Below are positions 43,778 to 52,247 of a DNA stretch of 64,000 bases, in pieces. The notes below the pieces were generated by a model, which searched no databases, was not told the origin of the DNA, and worked only from the letters and a program-made list of their open reading frames with translations. Source of the DNA: a bacterium. GTDB lineage: Bacteria > AUK180. Every line of letters begins with the position of its first letter. Within the stretch, counting starts at the first letter, position 1. The DNA lies in NCBI GenBank assembly GCA_023144005.1, contig JAGLGN010000005.1, positions 1 through 64,000 of the forward strand, read 5' to 3'. The position numbers and the translations under genes are program-made.

Positions 43778-44884
43778 TTAGAAAGTCACTCCAAAGCCGA
43801 GGTGACCGAGACCGTACATTTGACCGTAGACAGTAAGATCAACTTCAATAACAAAACCGGGAAGACCAATAGATAATTGCACCCCGCCAAGCAAGCTCGG
43901 ATACATTTCAATGGGTCCTCGATCCTCGGTTTCACCGTGAAAAAGCCCAAACCCAATATGTGCCGAAAACCAGTCAGTCAGGTACCAATTACCTTTCACT
44001 GCAAAGTTAGAGAAGGGTCCTAATGAAAGCTCTATCGAAGGTTTAAATCTATAGCGCATTCCATATTCGTATCTTACTCCAAACTGAGAGGCGGAAAGGT
44101 TAACCATACAGACAATTTTGTGTCTGGCCATGAGATCCCTGGCGGAGATCCTTTCGGGAATATAAAAAGGAGACCCGACCTGGATCTTAAACCCCTTCTT
44201 TTTGATCTTGATAATACGGGCAGTAGAAGTATTAGGGAGAAGAGTACTGATCTGAAGTACAGCACCGATCTCATCACCATCCATAACAAATATGAAGGAA
44301 TTATCTCTCAAGCCGTTGACGATGCCAACATTGAGCAAATAACTGGATTCGTAAATACCGGTTACTTTGCCATGAAGGGTGCTTAAATTAATATTATCAT
44401 AATCAGGATGTTCGATTAACTCCATCTTCTGCCCTGTGGTCCAATGCAGGATATCTTCAGCGATTTCTTTGACTGAATTATTGATGAAATCGAAGGTCAT
44501 TGAAACTTCTTTCATATGGATAACACTTTTTCGGATCGTTCTATATAGTTGATACAGTATTGTGTAATCACCATTTTCTTTTTTTTCGACCGTACCAAAA
44601 ACAAGATATTCCGTCTGTAATAATTCCGCGATGGCGATATTACACTCAGCGGAGGAACAGCCGGATTCTATGATCTTAGCTTCTTTCAATTGAGCGGAAA
44701 CACTGGAAGGGGATATCACTGAAAGTTGTCTGCTTCTTATCAATTCAACTGAAATATAATCGGCGACAAGCTCACCCAATTCACTCTCACCAATATCCAC
44801 GAACGGACGGATCGCAAGGCCTTGCGAAAAGCCTGCTGAAGAGATTAGTAGATAGAACAGGATTAGAATTACAAAATTTTTCAT
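43778..44884 (-). CDS. CsgG/FlgO-like N-terminal domain with outer-membrane barrel-like C-terminus
   Basis: The 368-residue product starts with a signal peptide (cleavage near SAGFSQG). Residues ~25-140 form a domain of the CsgG/TolB-N-like type: an LVADYISVELIRSRQLSVISP strand-helix pattern, then a paired-cysteine SGCSSAECN motif near 73-81 and ILGxxLxxxYxVxG-like LLQTEYLVFGTV. The C-terminal third alternates polar and hydrophobic residues with aromatic girdles and ends in GFGVTF, with terminal phenylalanine as in beta-barrel outer-membrane proteins. It overlaps the upstream paralogue by ATGA. Specific function unknown. Confidence 0.7.
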   Translation of the reverse strand: MKNFVILILFYLLISSAGFSQGLAIRPFVDIGESELGELVADYISVELIRSRQLSVISPSSVSAQLKEAKIIESGCSSAECNIAIAELLQTEYLVFGTVEKKENGDYTILYQLYRTIRKSVIHMKEVSMTFDFINNSVKEIAEDILHWTTGQKMELIEHPDYDNINLSTLHGKVTGIYESSYLLNVGIVNGLRDNSFIFVMDGDEIGAVLQISTLLPNTSTARIIKIKKKGFKIQVGSPFYIPERISARDLMARHKIVCMVNLSASQFGVRYEYGMRYRFKPSIELSLGPFSNFAVKGNWYLTDWFSAHIGFGLFHGETEDRGPIEMYPSLLGGVQLSIGLPGFVIEVDLTVYGQMYGLGHLGFGVTF

Positions 44885-46200
44885 ATCTTAAAGACAACCC
44901 CCATAAAAACCGCAATCTGGCCGTATTCAATATCGATCTTGCTATCCAGATCACGGAAATCCAATTCTCCCAATCCATCGTAATATTCTTTGTAATATTC
45001 GGAGCTGCTCTTTATGCCGGTGTTCATGAAAAGATACCTAAGTCCAAAATCGAAACTGATGTCATTAGAGGAAAACAATTTGACGCCAAATTCGAACCCC
45101 GGAGCAAAGTTTGTAGAACGGCCACGTGTTTCATAAGCATCCCTCTCATACCATTGATAGCTTGACCCTGTCCAGGAATACCTGTCATTGTTGCCAGAGA
45201 TCGGATAGCTGATATCAGAATATTTACACAAAGCGGCGGCGTACACTACCGGACTAAGATAAAGGCGAGTGCCAAATAGAATATGTCTGTATCTCAACCC
45301 AAGGCTGACTTTAGCTTCACAGAAAAATGAGATTTGCTTCTGTCTTGGAAATGGTCGGCGAAGCTCAAATATTCCTGATAGCATACCCATTGCATCCATC
45401 CGAATATTGGCATAGGATTTTGGCAAGATATCCCATGGAGTTGGTGAATACGGTGCCGTATAAAGGTCTCCTTCACTTGGAGAACCCTTTTTTAATCTCG
45501 TATATAAATATGCTTTTGAACTATTTCTGTTCACTTCGTAAATCTTGAAGATCGCATATTTTTCCTTGTCGTGAAAAAGAAAAAGATGCATCTCTGCGGA
45601 AAGGCCATGCTTCAATCCCTTATCGATCACGATCGTTTTCGGGTCTATTACTTTTATCACCCGGCCCTCTTTGTCCTTATAACGAAGAGAATCGGAGTCA
45701 TATACCTCAACAACCTGCTGAGTGACATTGAAAAGGGCCTGGATCATCTTCTCTATCATCCTTCCGCAAACCATATCAATATTGTAAATGTCTTCGATCT
45801 TGCTCTTATCCGAATATAGGATCACCGCATCCTCAACGCTAATGAGACTTACGGTGAGAAAATATGTTTCTTCAAGCTTGTAGAGTTTTCCCGTAAGGAC
45901 ATATCGGGCGAGAAGGATCTGGCCTAATTTCACGAAACACTCTTCGGAAGTACAGCCGGATTCCTGTAGTTTCATCTCATCCATGATGACCTGCATGCTC
46001 TCCCGGGAAACGAGATTGAACTTACCTGTTTTGAACAGATATGAGCGAAAGAAATCCGCCGGAATAACGCCCATCTCATCATCAAGTCCCACCACATTGA
46101 AATCAAAGACCGCCAAAGATACCTTGTCGTCGGCATATACGGACAAGAATGTCACAATGATAACGACAATAATAATAGCTGCCTTATGAGAGTGTTTGAT
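44881..46200 (-). CDS. CsgG/FlgO-like outer-membrane protein paralogue, possible AUC start
   Basis: The body parallels its neighbour: a signal peptide, a ~120-residue CsgG-like domain (LAVFDFNVVGL, FNLVSRESMQVIM, SGCTSEECFVKLGQIL) and a barrel-like C-terminal half with aromatic-rich strands. The first conventional start is GTG at 46155, but that cuts off the signal peptide and has no ribosome site. In frame 15 codons upstream, an ATC at 46198-46200 follows AAGGAGGAG by 3 nt and yields KHSHKAAIIIVVIIVTFLSV before a clean VYA cleavage site. I therefore extend the gene to 46200 with an inferred AUC start; a sequencing error is the main alternative. Confidence 0.68.
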   Translation of the reverse strand: MKHSHKAAIIIVVIIVTFLSVYADDKVSLAVFDFNVVGLDDEMGVIPADFFRSYLFKTGKFNLVSRESMQVIMDEMKLQESGCTSEECFVKLGQILLARYVLTGKLYKLEETYFLTVSLISVEDAVILYSDKSKIEDIYNIDMVCGRMIEKMIQALFNVTQQVVEVYDSDSLRYKDKEGRVIKVIDPKTIVIDKGLKHGLSAEMHLFLFHDKEKYAIFKIYEVNRNSSKAYLYTRLKKGSPSEGDLYTAPYSPTPWDILPKSYANIRMDAMGMLSGIFELRRPFPRQKQISFFCEAKVSLGLRYRHILFGTRLYLSPVVYAAALCKYSDISYPISGNNDRYSWTGSSYQWYERDAYETRGRSTNFAPGFEFGVKLFSSNDISFDFGLRYLFMNTGIKSSSEYYKEYYDGLGELDFRDLDSKIDIEYGQIAVFMGVVFKI

Positions 46201-46486
46201 ATTCTCCTCCTTCTCTGCATTCTATCAAAAAAGTCTGCAAGCACAAAATAGAGGTAAGGTTTTCAGTCCTATTTTAGCTTCTTTTCTCAAGTATCACATT
46301 ATACACAGGACCGGTACCGAAAATGAATTCCCGCACCTTCCAGGGGGTGCCTTCCAGAAATCCCGATAACTCCTCAGGTGAAAAGAAAAGATAGTCGAAC
46401 CATTCTCCTTTGTACATTTTGTAAAGGATTCTTATGGTCGTATGCCCTGCCATCCGTCCTCTGCTTCTATTGAATTCATGATAGTT

Positions 46487-46757
46487 AGTGTTCTGATTCC
46501 TAGATCCGATGATAATGGCTGACGCTATTTTGTTACGGATTCAAGACGCGAGGAGCGCTGCATACCCAACGCGGTATGTAAGCGACGAGCAACGCAGAAG
46601 ACAGAAAAAGAGCTTCAGCCCGGAGGGAACATCATCTTTGGTCAATTTCTTCCTCTCTCTTCGCTTACGGACCACAAAGGTACGCCGCGCTTATTGTTCG
46701 TTGGAATTGACTCAAATCTAAACATTCCATTGTCATCGGATCTAGGAATCAGAACAC
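46487..46757 (+). mobile_element. foldback (MITE-like) element, copy 2, complete
   Basis: The ends GTGTTCTGATTCCTAGATCC at both termini are identical over 25 bp and continue as GATGA[TC]AATGG. The interior matches copies 1 and 3, including the QRRRQKKSFSP frame and the GCGCTGCATACCC / GGTACGCCGCGC inner arms. It interrupts the methyltransferase gene after codon 179 of the reconstructed frame. No clear target duplication is seen. Confidence 0.85.
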
Positions 46758-47170
46758 ATGGTGCTCTTTTTTCTCGGTCTGATATACATTATTCGATTCA
46801 CCTATGATCAATGCTTCTTCAGAGGTTATTTTCGCCAGTTTCTCCAATAATTCTCTGCCCTTTTCGGGAGAGGCCAGAAGCGATAGATTATTTCCCATCA
46901 TTATCACAGTATCAAAGACACCCAAAGAATCACCCATATCGTATACGGAGATCTCACGAATATCTTTAAGGCCCCGCTCTCTGCAGACCTTCACCGCCAA
47001 TGGCGAGTTATCGACACCGACCACTTCATGCCCATTTTGCTGGAGATCCAATGAGAACCTGCCCGCACCGCAGCCGATATCAAGTACTCTGCCATGGGCA
47101 TTATCAATGGCTTTGCGGTTGATCTCACTCCAGTCATTGCGCTCGGAAAAATAGGTAGTCGGTCCGAATA

Positions 47171-47443
47171 AGTGATCTGATCCATAAATACGGGAACAAT
47201 GGCTGATGGTATTTTAATCAGTATTCAAGGAGCAAGGAACGCCGCATACCCACAGCGGTATGTAAGCGACGAGCAACGCAGAAGACAGAAAAAGAGCTTC
47301 AGCCCGAAGGGAATATCATCTTTGGTCAATTTCTTCCTCTCTCTTCGCTTACGGACCACAGAGGGTACGCCACGCTTATTGTTCGTTGGAATTGACTCAA
47401 ATCTAAACATTCCATTGTCACCATATTTATGAATCAGAACACT
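47171..47443 (+). mobile_element. foldback (MITE-like) element, copy 3, complete
   Basis: The ends AGTGATCTGATCCATAAATA and AGTGTTCTGATTCATAAATA (inner direction) match at 18 of 20 positions, and pairing continues to CAATGG. The interior is nearly identical to copies 1 and 2. It interrupts the methyltransferase gene after codon 41. The base at 47443 may belong to the target rather than to the element. Confidence 0.85.
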
Positions 47444-47558
47444 AAAAGCATCAACATATCCGTCGTCCCTCTCAACGATCTCGACCACATCGCGATCACC
47501 ATTATGATAATCCCATATCAAGTGCCCATAGGCATCATTGTCCCAAACACTTCTTTCA

Positions 47559-48332
47559 TTATTCATTCGCAGACTCCCCATTCTGAAAGTTAAACCCGCA
47601 TTTTTTCAATTGCTTTGATATCTTATCCGTCTCAGGATGAAATTGCCCCCACTTTCGAGAAATATGTTCTGTCCATGAATAATTGTCGAAATTAAAGGTC
47701 TCCTTTCTTTCACCGGTCAAGTCGATCATCGCGTCAAGCCGTTTGTAATACTCCTGAGCAAGATAACCCTTATCCATGACATCCATCGCTTCTTCGACAA
47801 CTTCATCATTGAGCTCCTCATATTCATTTTTGAACAAGGTAAAATTCAATGGATATCTGGGCCGTGTCGGGAATATCTCATCAGGTACACCCACGGTCAA
47901 CTGAACAAAAGGAAATACTTTTTGCGGCAGTTTCATTTTTTTATTCAAAGCTGCAGCGTAATATGGAGTATATCCAAGGAAACATGTACCAAAACCCATT
48001 GATTCCGCGGCGAGAACAAGATTCTGCGCAAAATACGAAGCATCCTGTATTCCGAGTATAAATGAATAGAGATCATTAGTGATCCATTCCCAGTTCCGTT
48101 TATCCATGATCCTGGAGAACTTATGCACGTCAACACATATGGTAAAAAGCAACGGAGCTCCTAATGGAAGCTTGCCTTCTGTTTCGTAGACAACAGAATA
48201 CATCTGACCCGCGAATGCCGCGCATTGCGCCGTTTCCACCAGCTGTTCAATGACATTATCTGAGATTTTATCCTTTTTGTACTTTCTCACGGAGCGGTGC
48301 TCCCTCATAAGTTCGATGATTTTATTTTTCAT
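47559..48332 (-). CDS. nitroreductase family protein
   Basis: The 257-residue flavoprotein belongs to the NfsA/NfsB superfamily that reduces nitro or quinone compounds with NAD(P)H. It shows REHRSVRKYKKDKIS near 10-24, the ETAQCAAFAGQMYSV region near 33-47, a QDASYFAQNLVLAAESMGFGTCFLG stretch near 96-120 and TVGVPDE near 147. The C-terminal ~60 residues (WTEHISRKWGQF) match the longer NfsA-like group. A promoter 5 nt before the ATG implies a leaderless transcript. The methyltransferase gene overlaps its stop codon by 8 nt. Confidence 0.9.
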   Translation of the reverse strand: MKNKIIELMREHRSVRKYKKDKISDNVIEQLVETAQCAAFAGQMYSVVYETEGKLPLGAPLLFTICVDVHKFSRIMDKRNWEWITNDLYSFILGIQDASYFAQNLVLAAESMGFGTCFLGYTPYYAAALNKKMKLPQKVFPFVQLTVGVPDEIFPTRPRYPLNFTLFKNEYEELNDEVVEEAMDVMDKGYLAQEYYKRLDAMIDLTGERKETFNFDNYSWTEHISRKWGQFHPETDKISKQLKKCGFNFQNGESANE

Positions 48333-48337
48333 ACAAA

Positions 48338-48366
48338 ATTATATGGTATTCCGAAAATTATATCAA
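48338..48366 (-). promoter_or_regulatory. promoter of the nitroreductase gene, leaderless arrangement
   Basis: On the minus strand TTGATA (48361-48366), a 17-bp spacer and TATAAT (48338-48343) end 5 nt before the ATG at 48332. There is no space for a ribosome site. Confidence 0.8.
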
Positions 48367-48425
48367 GAAATGACTCTCTGCGCGCCCGCAGCGGAGGTAT
48401 CAACGATTTCCGTCCGCCTTCAAAT

Positions 48426-48454
48426 TTGTAATTTTACTGCCGTTTTGTTAAAAT
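48426..48454 (+). promoter_or_regulatory. promoter of the clostripain-like protease gene
   Basis: TTGTAA (48426-48431), a 17-bp spacer and TAAAAT (48449-48454) lie 18 nt before the ATG at 48473, with GAGG in between. Confidence 0.65.
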
Positions 48455-48472
48455 AGAAAAATGAGGTAAGTT

Positions 48473-51400
48473 ATGAAAAGAGGCGGATTAGTACTATTTT
48501 TTTTATTAATATTTATTTCTTCGATATTTGCTCTTAAGGAATGGACGGTTCTGGTCTATCTGAATTGCGATAATAATCTGGAGCCTTACGGCATTCAGGA
48601 TTTCATGGAAATGGCGGCCGTTGGCTCGGATGCCAATATCAACATTGTAGTTCAAATGGATAGAGCACTCGGCTACAGTACGACCTATGGAGATTGGAGA
48701 AGCTGCAGAAGATTCTATATCACCGCCGGAATGACTCCGTCTTCCCCATATCTCTCGGATCTGGGCGAAGTCGATATGGGAAGCCCTAACACATTAAGCG
48801 ACTTTCTTATGTGGGGGTATGACAATTATCCCGCAAATAACTTCCTTGTAGTGCTTTGGGATCATGGTGACGGGTGGACCAAGGGAAGCCCGGACCTTAT
48901 GGGAGGGCTTTTCAAGGATTTTTCAAATGATGATTCATCGGGTAAATCCATATCCGTCGCCGGAGGCGAATTGGACTCCGCGCTTTCTACTGTTTTTTCT
49001 CATACCGGCAGGAAAATAGAGCTTATCGGTTTTGACGCCTGCCTCATGCAGATGTTTGAAGTAAATGAGGTATGTGCGCCGTATGCGAGCTGGTATGTTG
49101 CCTCCGAAGAAACCGAAGGCGCAGATGGATGGATCTACTCAAGCTGGCTGGATCCCCTTGCCAAGGCGAACGGAGGAATGACCCCGGCTCAGCTGGGCGA
49201 TAAAATAGCGGAGACATATGTCAATCAGGGACAATCCACACAATCCGTTGTTGACCTCTCTAGAATAGCGACGGCCAAAACCCTGCTCAATACCTTCGCC
49301 GTCAAAATGCGGGAAGCCATCTGGCTTGGCTACTCTTCTACAATAAACACGCTGATCAATAATACCACACATATGCTGCAGCCCTATGATCCGTACGGGT
49401 ACTTCCCGCCCTCCCATGATTATAGGGACTTAGGCGACTTCTGTGATCTCGTCGCCTCTTCATCGCTTCCCGCAACGGCAAAGACCGCCGCCGCGGACCT
49501 GAAGAACGAGTTTGCAAACCTGGTATACTCGAATCACACATATGGCACCGGATATTCTGATTGTGACGGCGTCGCGATATATCTGCCCACACCTGCCAAC
49601 TATGAGACCGCATATTTAGGGCTGCCTATAACTTCATCCAATTGGGACGAGTTTATCCGAGGCATCGGGCTTGACCCGGGAACTCCATCTCTTAATGTTT
49701 CATATTATTCTAATAGAATTGACGACTCAACCGGAGGCAACGGGGATTCGGATCTGGACGGCGGGGAAACAGTTGACCTTTATATTACGATCAAGAATAA
49801 CGGAGCAACTGCGGTAACCAATATTTCAGGACTGCTCTCCACTTCAAACAGCTTTACTTCCGTGGACACTTCATCCGCGAATTTTCCCGATCTGGGAACA
49901 AAGCCCAATAATAATACCGGCGAATCACTGACTCCTTATGTGATCGCTGTGGATCGGAGCTGCCCTGCGGGTGAAGTGATAAATTTTGAACTTGATATCA
50001 CAGCCGATAGCGGGGAAGCCTCTCTGAATTTCAGCATCACTGTGGATCAGATGGCGCCTAAATTAGTAGAATTGATCTACGAAGGACATTTACTGGATGA
50101 TTCCCTGGGCGGCAACGGAGATTTCAACGCAGATGCCGCAGAAAGCATCCTCATCGATCTTACACTTAAAAATATTGAAATTGACGGGGCTTCAGGAGTA
50201 TCCGCGGCCATCTCTACCTCGAATTCCTATGTAACCGTCAATTCCGACTCCTCCACATATGCGGATATCCCTTCAGGGAACAGCATCACAAGTGATCTTT
50301 CCTATGAGATATTTATTTCCACTGATTGCCCAGCCGGAGAGAATATCCTATTTGATATTAACATCACTGCAAATGAGGGCAATTGGAACGATACATTTTC
50401 CATCCTTGTCGACAGGACTTATGAGCCTACGCTCTATGTCGGTACTTCGGTCATCCTCTTTCCCGCATGGTCGAATTCAGGCGCGGTACGCAGGATAGCC
50501 TTTATTGAAAAAGGAGCGACGGGAACACTTATTAAAACCGCCAATGCCGATGGAACAGGAATACCTCTCACCGTTGCCTCCGCTAATTGTGATGTTTCTC
50601 ATGTTTCACAATTATCCTGGTCACCGGATGATCAATGGATACTCTTTGCGGGGTCAAATCCCCTCAGAATACTTGGGATCAAAAGCGATGGTTCCACACC
50701 CGACTCACCGGCGCTCTTTCAGCCGAGTTCCGTAGCCGCATATTACAAATGGGTAGACCCTCACTGGACCGACGCACTTAATATGTCCGATGCAAAAGAG
50801 AGGATCACAGTAAGTATATCCGGAGATATCTGGGCATACATTTCTGACAGTACCGTTTTTGACAGCGAGCTGCGGCGGATCACAGAACTCTCTGACCCGG
50901 CACAGGATCTTACAGCGGTAGACAAATACTATCAGGCACGTTGGAGTCCCGACAATATGAAGATAGTATTCGTGCGGAGACCGGCGGCTAGGACAAACAA
51001 ACCTGTGGATACATTGATCTATTTCATTTCAGGGATCCCAGACATAATTGAAGGAACATCAAATTCGGTGTCATCCCTTGCAGACCCCAGAGTAACATTG
51101 GTAAATATCGGCGATGCGCCGTGTTTTTCTCCCAGTTTCTCCATCGACTCATCGGTGGTCGCTTATGTAAAGGATGTCGCGGGGACTTTCAATAATTTCA
51201 CATTCTACTCCTCTCCTGCAACCGAGATCGGCGGCGCGAATTTTGATGTTTACGGCAATGGCGCTGTTCTCGGCAATCCTTCAATGGACAATGCTTTTAA
51301 TGAAGGATTTGTCAGCTGGGCTCCTACGGGCGGCGACCGGTTCACCTATGTTAAAGAGGATACCGGCAACTACGAACTTAAGGTAATATGCGACCCTTCT

Positions 51401-52132
51401 ATAGGCGGCTTTGTCAAACTTGACGATGCCTCTGATGTCTATGTCATCAGCGATCGCTCGGGAACATCTCTTGAAATTTCCGAATTGGACAGTTCGTCCG
51501 TTTTCTCAGGAGTTATTTCTTCACCTATCTCAAGGCCCGCTGCCGGCGATTCATTTATTGAAGATCTCGGCATATGGCGGAATATCTCAATTAACGGTCA
51601 AAACGATAGGGAATTTCAAGACCACGCCACACTTGCGATATTCGTTTCCCAGAGAGAGATTCCCAATATAGAAAGACCCTCTTCATTGGGAATATACAAA
51701 CTTGATCATTCAGGATTGGAAGAATTGGAATGTGTGATCATCGATGACACTGACGGTAATCCTGAAAATGATCTTCTTGACGGATACATTTTACAGGCGC
51801 AAATCGACTCTTCTGGAACATATGGAGTTCTTTCCGACAGATCCATAGATGATTGCCCGGTAGAAGAATATGGAGTGCTGTACGGACCCAATCCCGCTTC
51901 GGAATTGATAAATATTATTGCGGAAGATGCTGAGGAGATAGAAATTTTCTCCATTTCAGGAGAAAAAGTGGCCTCACTCTCGCATGGAGATATTGAAAGA
52001 GTTCACGGTAACCGCTATGTCTGGAGATTAACAAATTCTGAGAACAATTCGATTACTGCCGGTATTTACATAATTAATGTAAGTTTCGACGCGGGAAAGA
52101 ACGCTTTAAGAAAAGTTGCGGTGATCCGGTAG
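48473..52132 (+). CDS. secreted clostripain-family (C11) cysteine protease with C-terminal sorting domain
   Basis: The 1219-residue product has a signal peptide ending near IFA (residue 20) and a C11 protease domain (about 23-395). The catalytic pair is visible: His131 in LWDHGDGW and Cys190 in GFDACLMQM. Two tandem beta domains follow (about 400-530 and 530-650), each with a DDS[TL]GGN...GE/AES pattern and DxxCPAGE, then a PD40-like region (SPDDQWILF, APTGGDRFTYV) to ~1000. The C-terminus (about 1135-1219) fits the type A sorting domain: YGPNPASE, EIFSISGEKV, a W, then TAGIYIINV and RKVAVIR. Such domains direct proteins through type IX secretion in Bacteroidetes-like lineages; whether this organism has that system is not shown. 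Confidence 0.88.
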   Translation: MKRGGLVLFFLLIFISSIFALKEWTVLVYLNCDNNLEPYGIQDFMEMAAVGSDANINIVVQMDRALGYSTTYGDWRSCRRFYITAGMTPSSPYLSDLGEVDMGSPNTLSDFLMWGYDNYPANNFLVVLWDHGDGWTKGSPDLMGGLFKDFSNDDSSGKSISVAGGELDSALSTVFSHTGRKIELIGFDACLMQMFEVNEVCAPYASWYVASEETEGADGWIYSSWLDPLAKANGGMTPAQLGDKIAETYVNQGQSTQSVVDLSRIATAKTLLNTFAVKMREAIWLGYSSTINTLINNTTHMLQPYDPYGYFPPSHDYRDLGDFCDLVASSSLPATAKTAAADLKNEFANLVYSNHTYGTGYSDCDGVAIYLPTPANYETAYLGLPITSSNWDEFIRGIGLDPGTPSLNVSYYSNRIDDSTGGNGDSDLDGGETVDLYITIKNNGATAVTNISGLLSTSNSFTSVDTSSANFPDLGTKPNNNTGESLTPYVIAVDRSCPAGEVINFELDITADSGEASLNFSITVDQMAPKLVELIYEGHLLDDSLGGNGDFNADAAESILIDLTLKNIEIDGASGVSAAISTSNSYVTVNSDSSTYADIPSGNSITSDLSYEIFISTDCPAGENILFDINITANEGNWNDTFSILVDRTYEPTLYVGTSVILFPAWSNSGAVRRIAFIEKGATGTLIKTANADGTGIPLTVASANCDVSHVSQLSWSPDDQWILFAGSNPLRILGIKSDGSTPDSPALFQPSSVAAYYKWVDPHWTDALNMSDAKERITVSISGDIWAYISDSTVFDSELRRITELSDPAQDLTAVDKYYQARWSPDNMKIVFVRRPAARTNKPVDTLIYFISGIPDIIEGTSNSVSSLADPRVTLVNIGDAPCFSPSFSIDSSVVAYVKDVAGTFNNFTFYSSPATEIGGANFDVYGNGAVLGNPSMDNAFNEGFVSWAPTGGDRFTYVKEDTGNYELKVICDPSIGGFVKLDDASDVYVISDRSGTSLEISELDSSSVFSGVISSPISRPAAGDSFIEDLGIWRNISINGQNDREFQDHATLAIFVSQREIPNIERPSSLGIYKLDHSGLEELECVIIDDTDGNPENDLLDGYILQAQIDSSGTYGVLSDRSIDDCPVEEYGVLYGPNPASELINIIAEDAEEIEIFSISGEKVASLSHGDIERVHGNRYVWRLTNSENNSITAGIYIINVSFDAGKNALRKVAVIR

Positions 52133-52247
52133 AGATAATACAAGTACGAGGTTGGGCGTGCATCGTCCCCTCTTCCCCTAGTAGAACTACAGGGCCTTTT
52201 GCTTCTTTCTCCATTTTTCTACTTTTTCTACCACCGTCCCCGTTAAT

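Larger units (their letters stand above)
46274..47566 (-). pseudogene. class I SAM methyltransferase gene split by two foldback elements
   Basis: Three coding pieces, 47443-47566, 46758-47170 and 46274-46486, read on in one frame if the elements at 47171-47442 and 46487-46757 are removed. The sum is 750 nt: 249 codons plus TAA. The joined protein has VLDIGCGAGRFSLDL (motif I), GVDNSPLAVKVC (motif II), FDTVIMMGNN and the YHEFNRSRGRM region typical of a family of small-molecule methyltransferases; the substrate is unknown. As it stands, the first piece ends inside copy 3 and the second ends in a TGA inside copy 2, so no full protein can be made without removal of the inserts. The start at 47566 follows GGGGAG and overlaps the nitroreductase stop. 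Confidence 0.85.

Noticed and set aside
46487-47443. Group I or II introns in the methyltransferase gene
   Set aside because: The inserts are only ~271 bp, end in long inverted repeats, and show no domain V, no GTGYG start of group II introns and no group I core; a MITE-like element fits better.
47171-47443. TTA target-site duplication around foldback copy 3
   Set aside because: TTA does flank the element, but collapsing it would leave the methyltransferase out of frame, and copies 1 and 2 have no such duplication.
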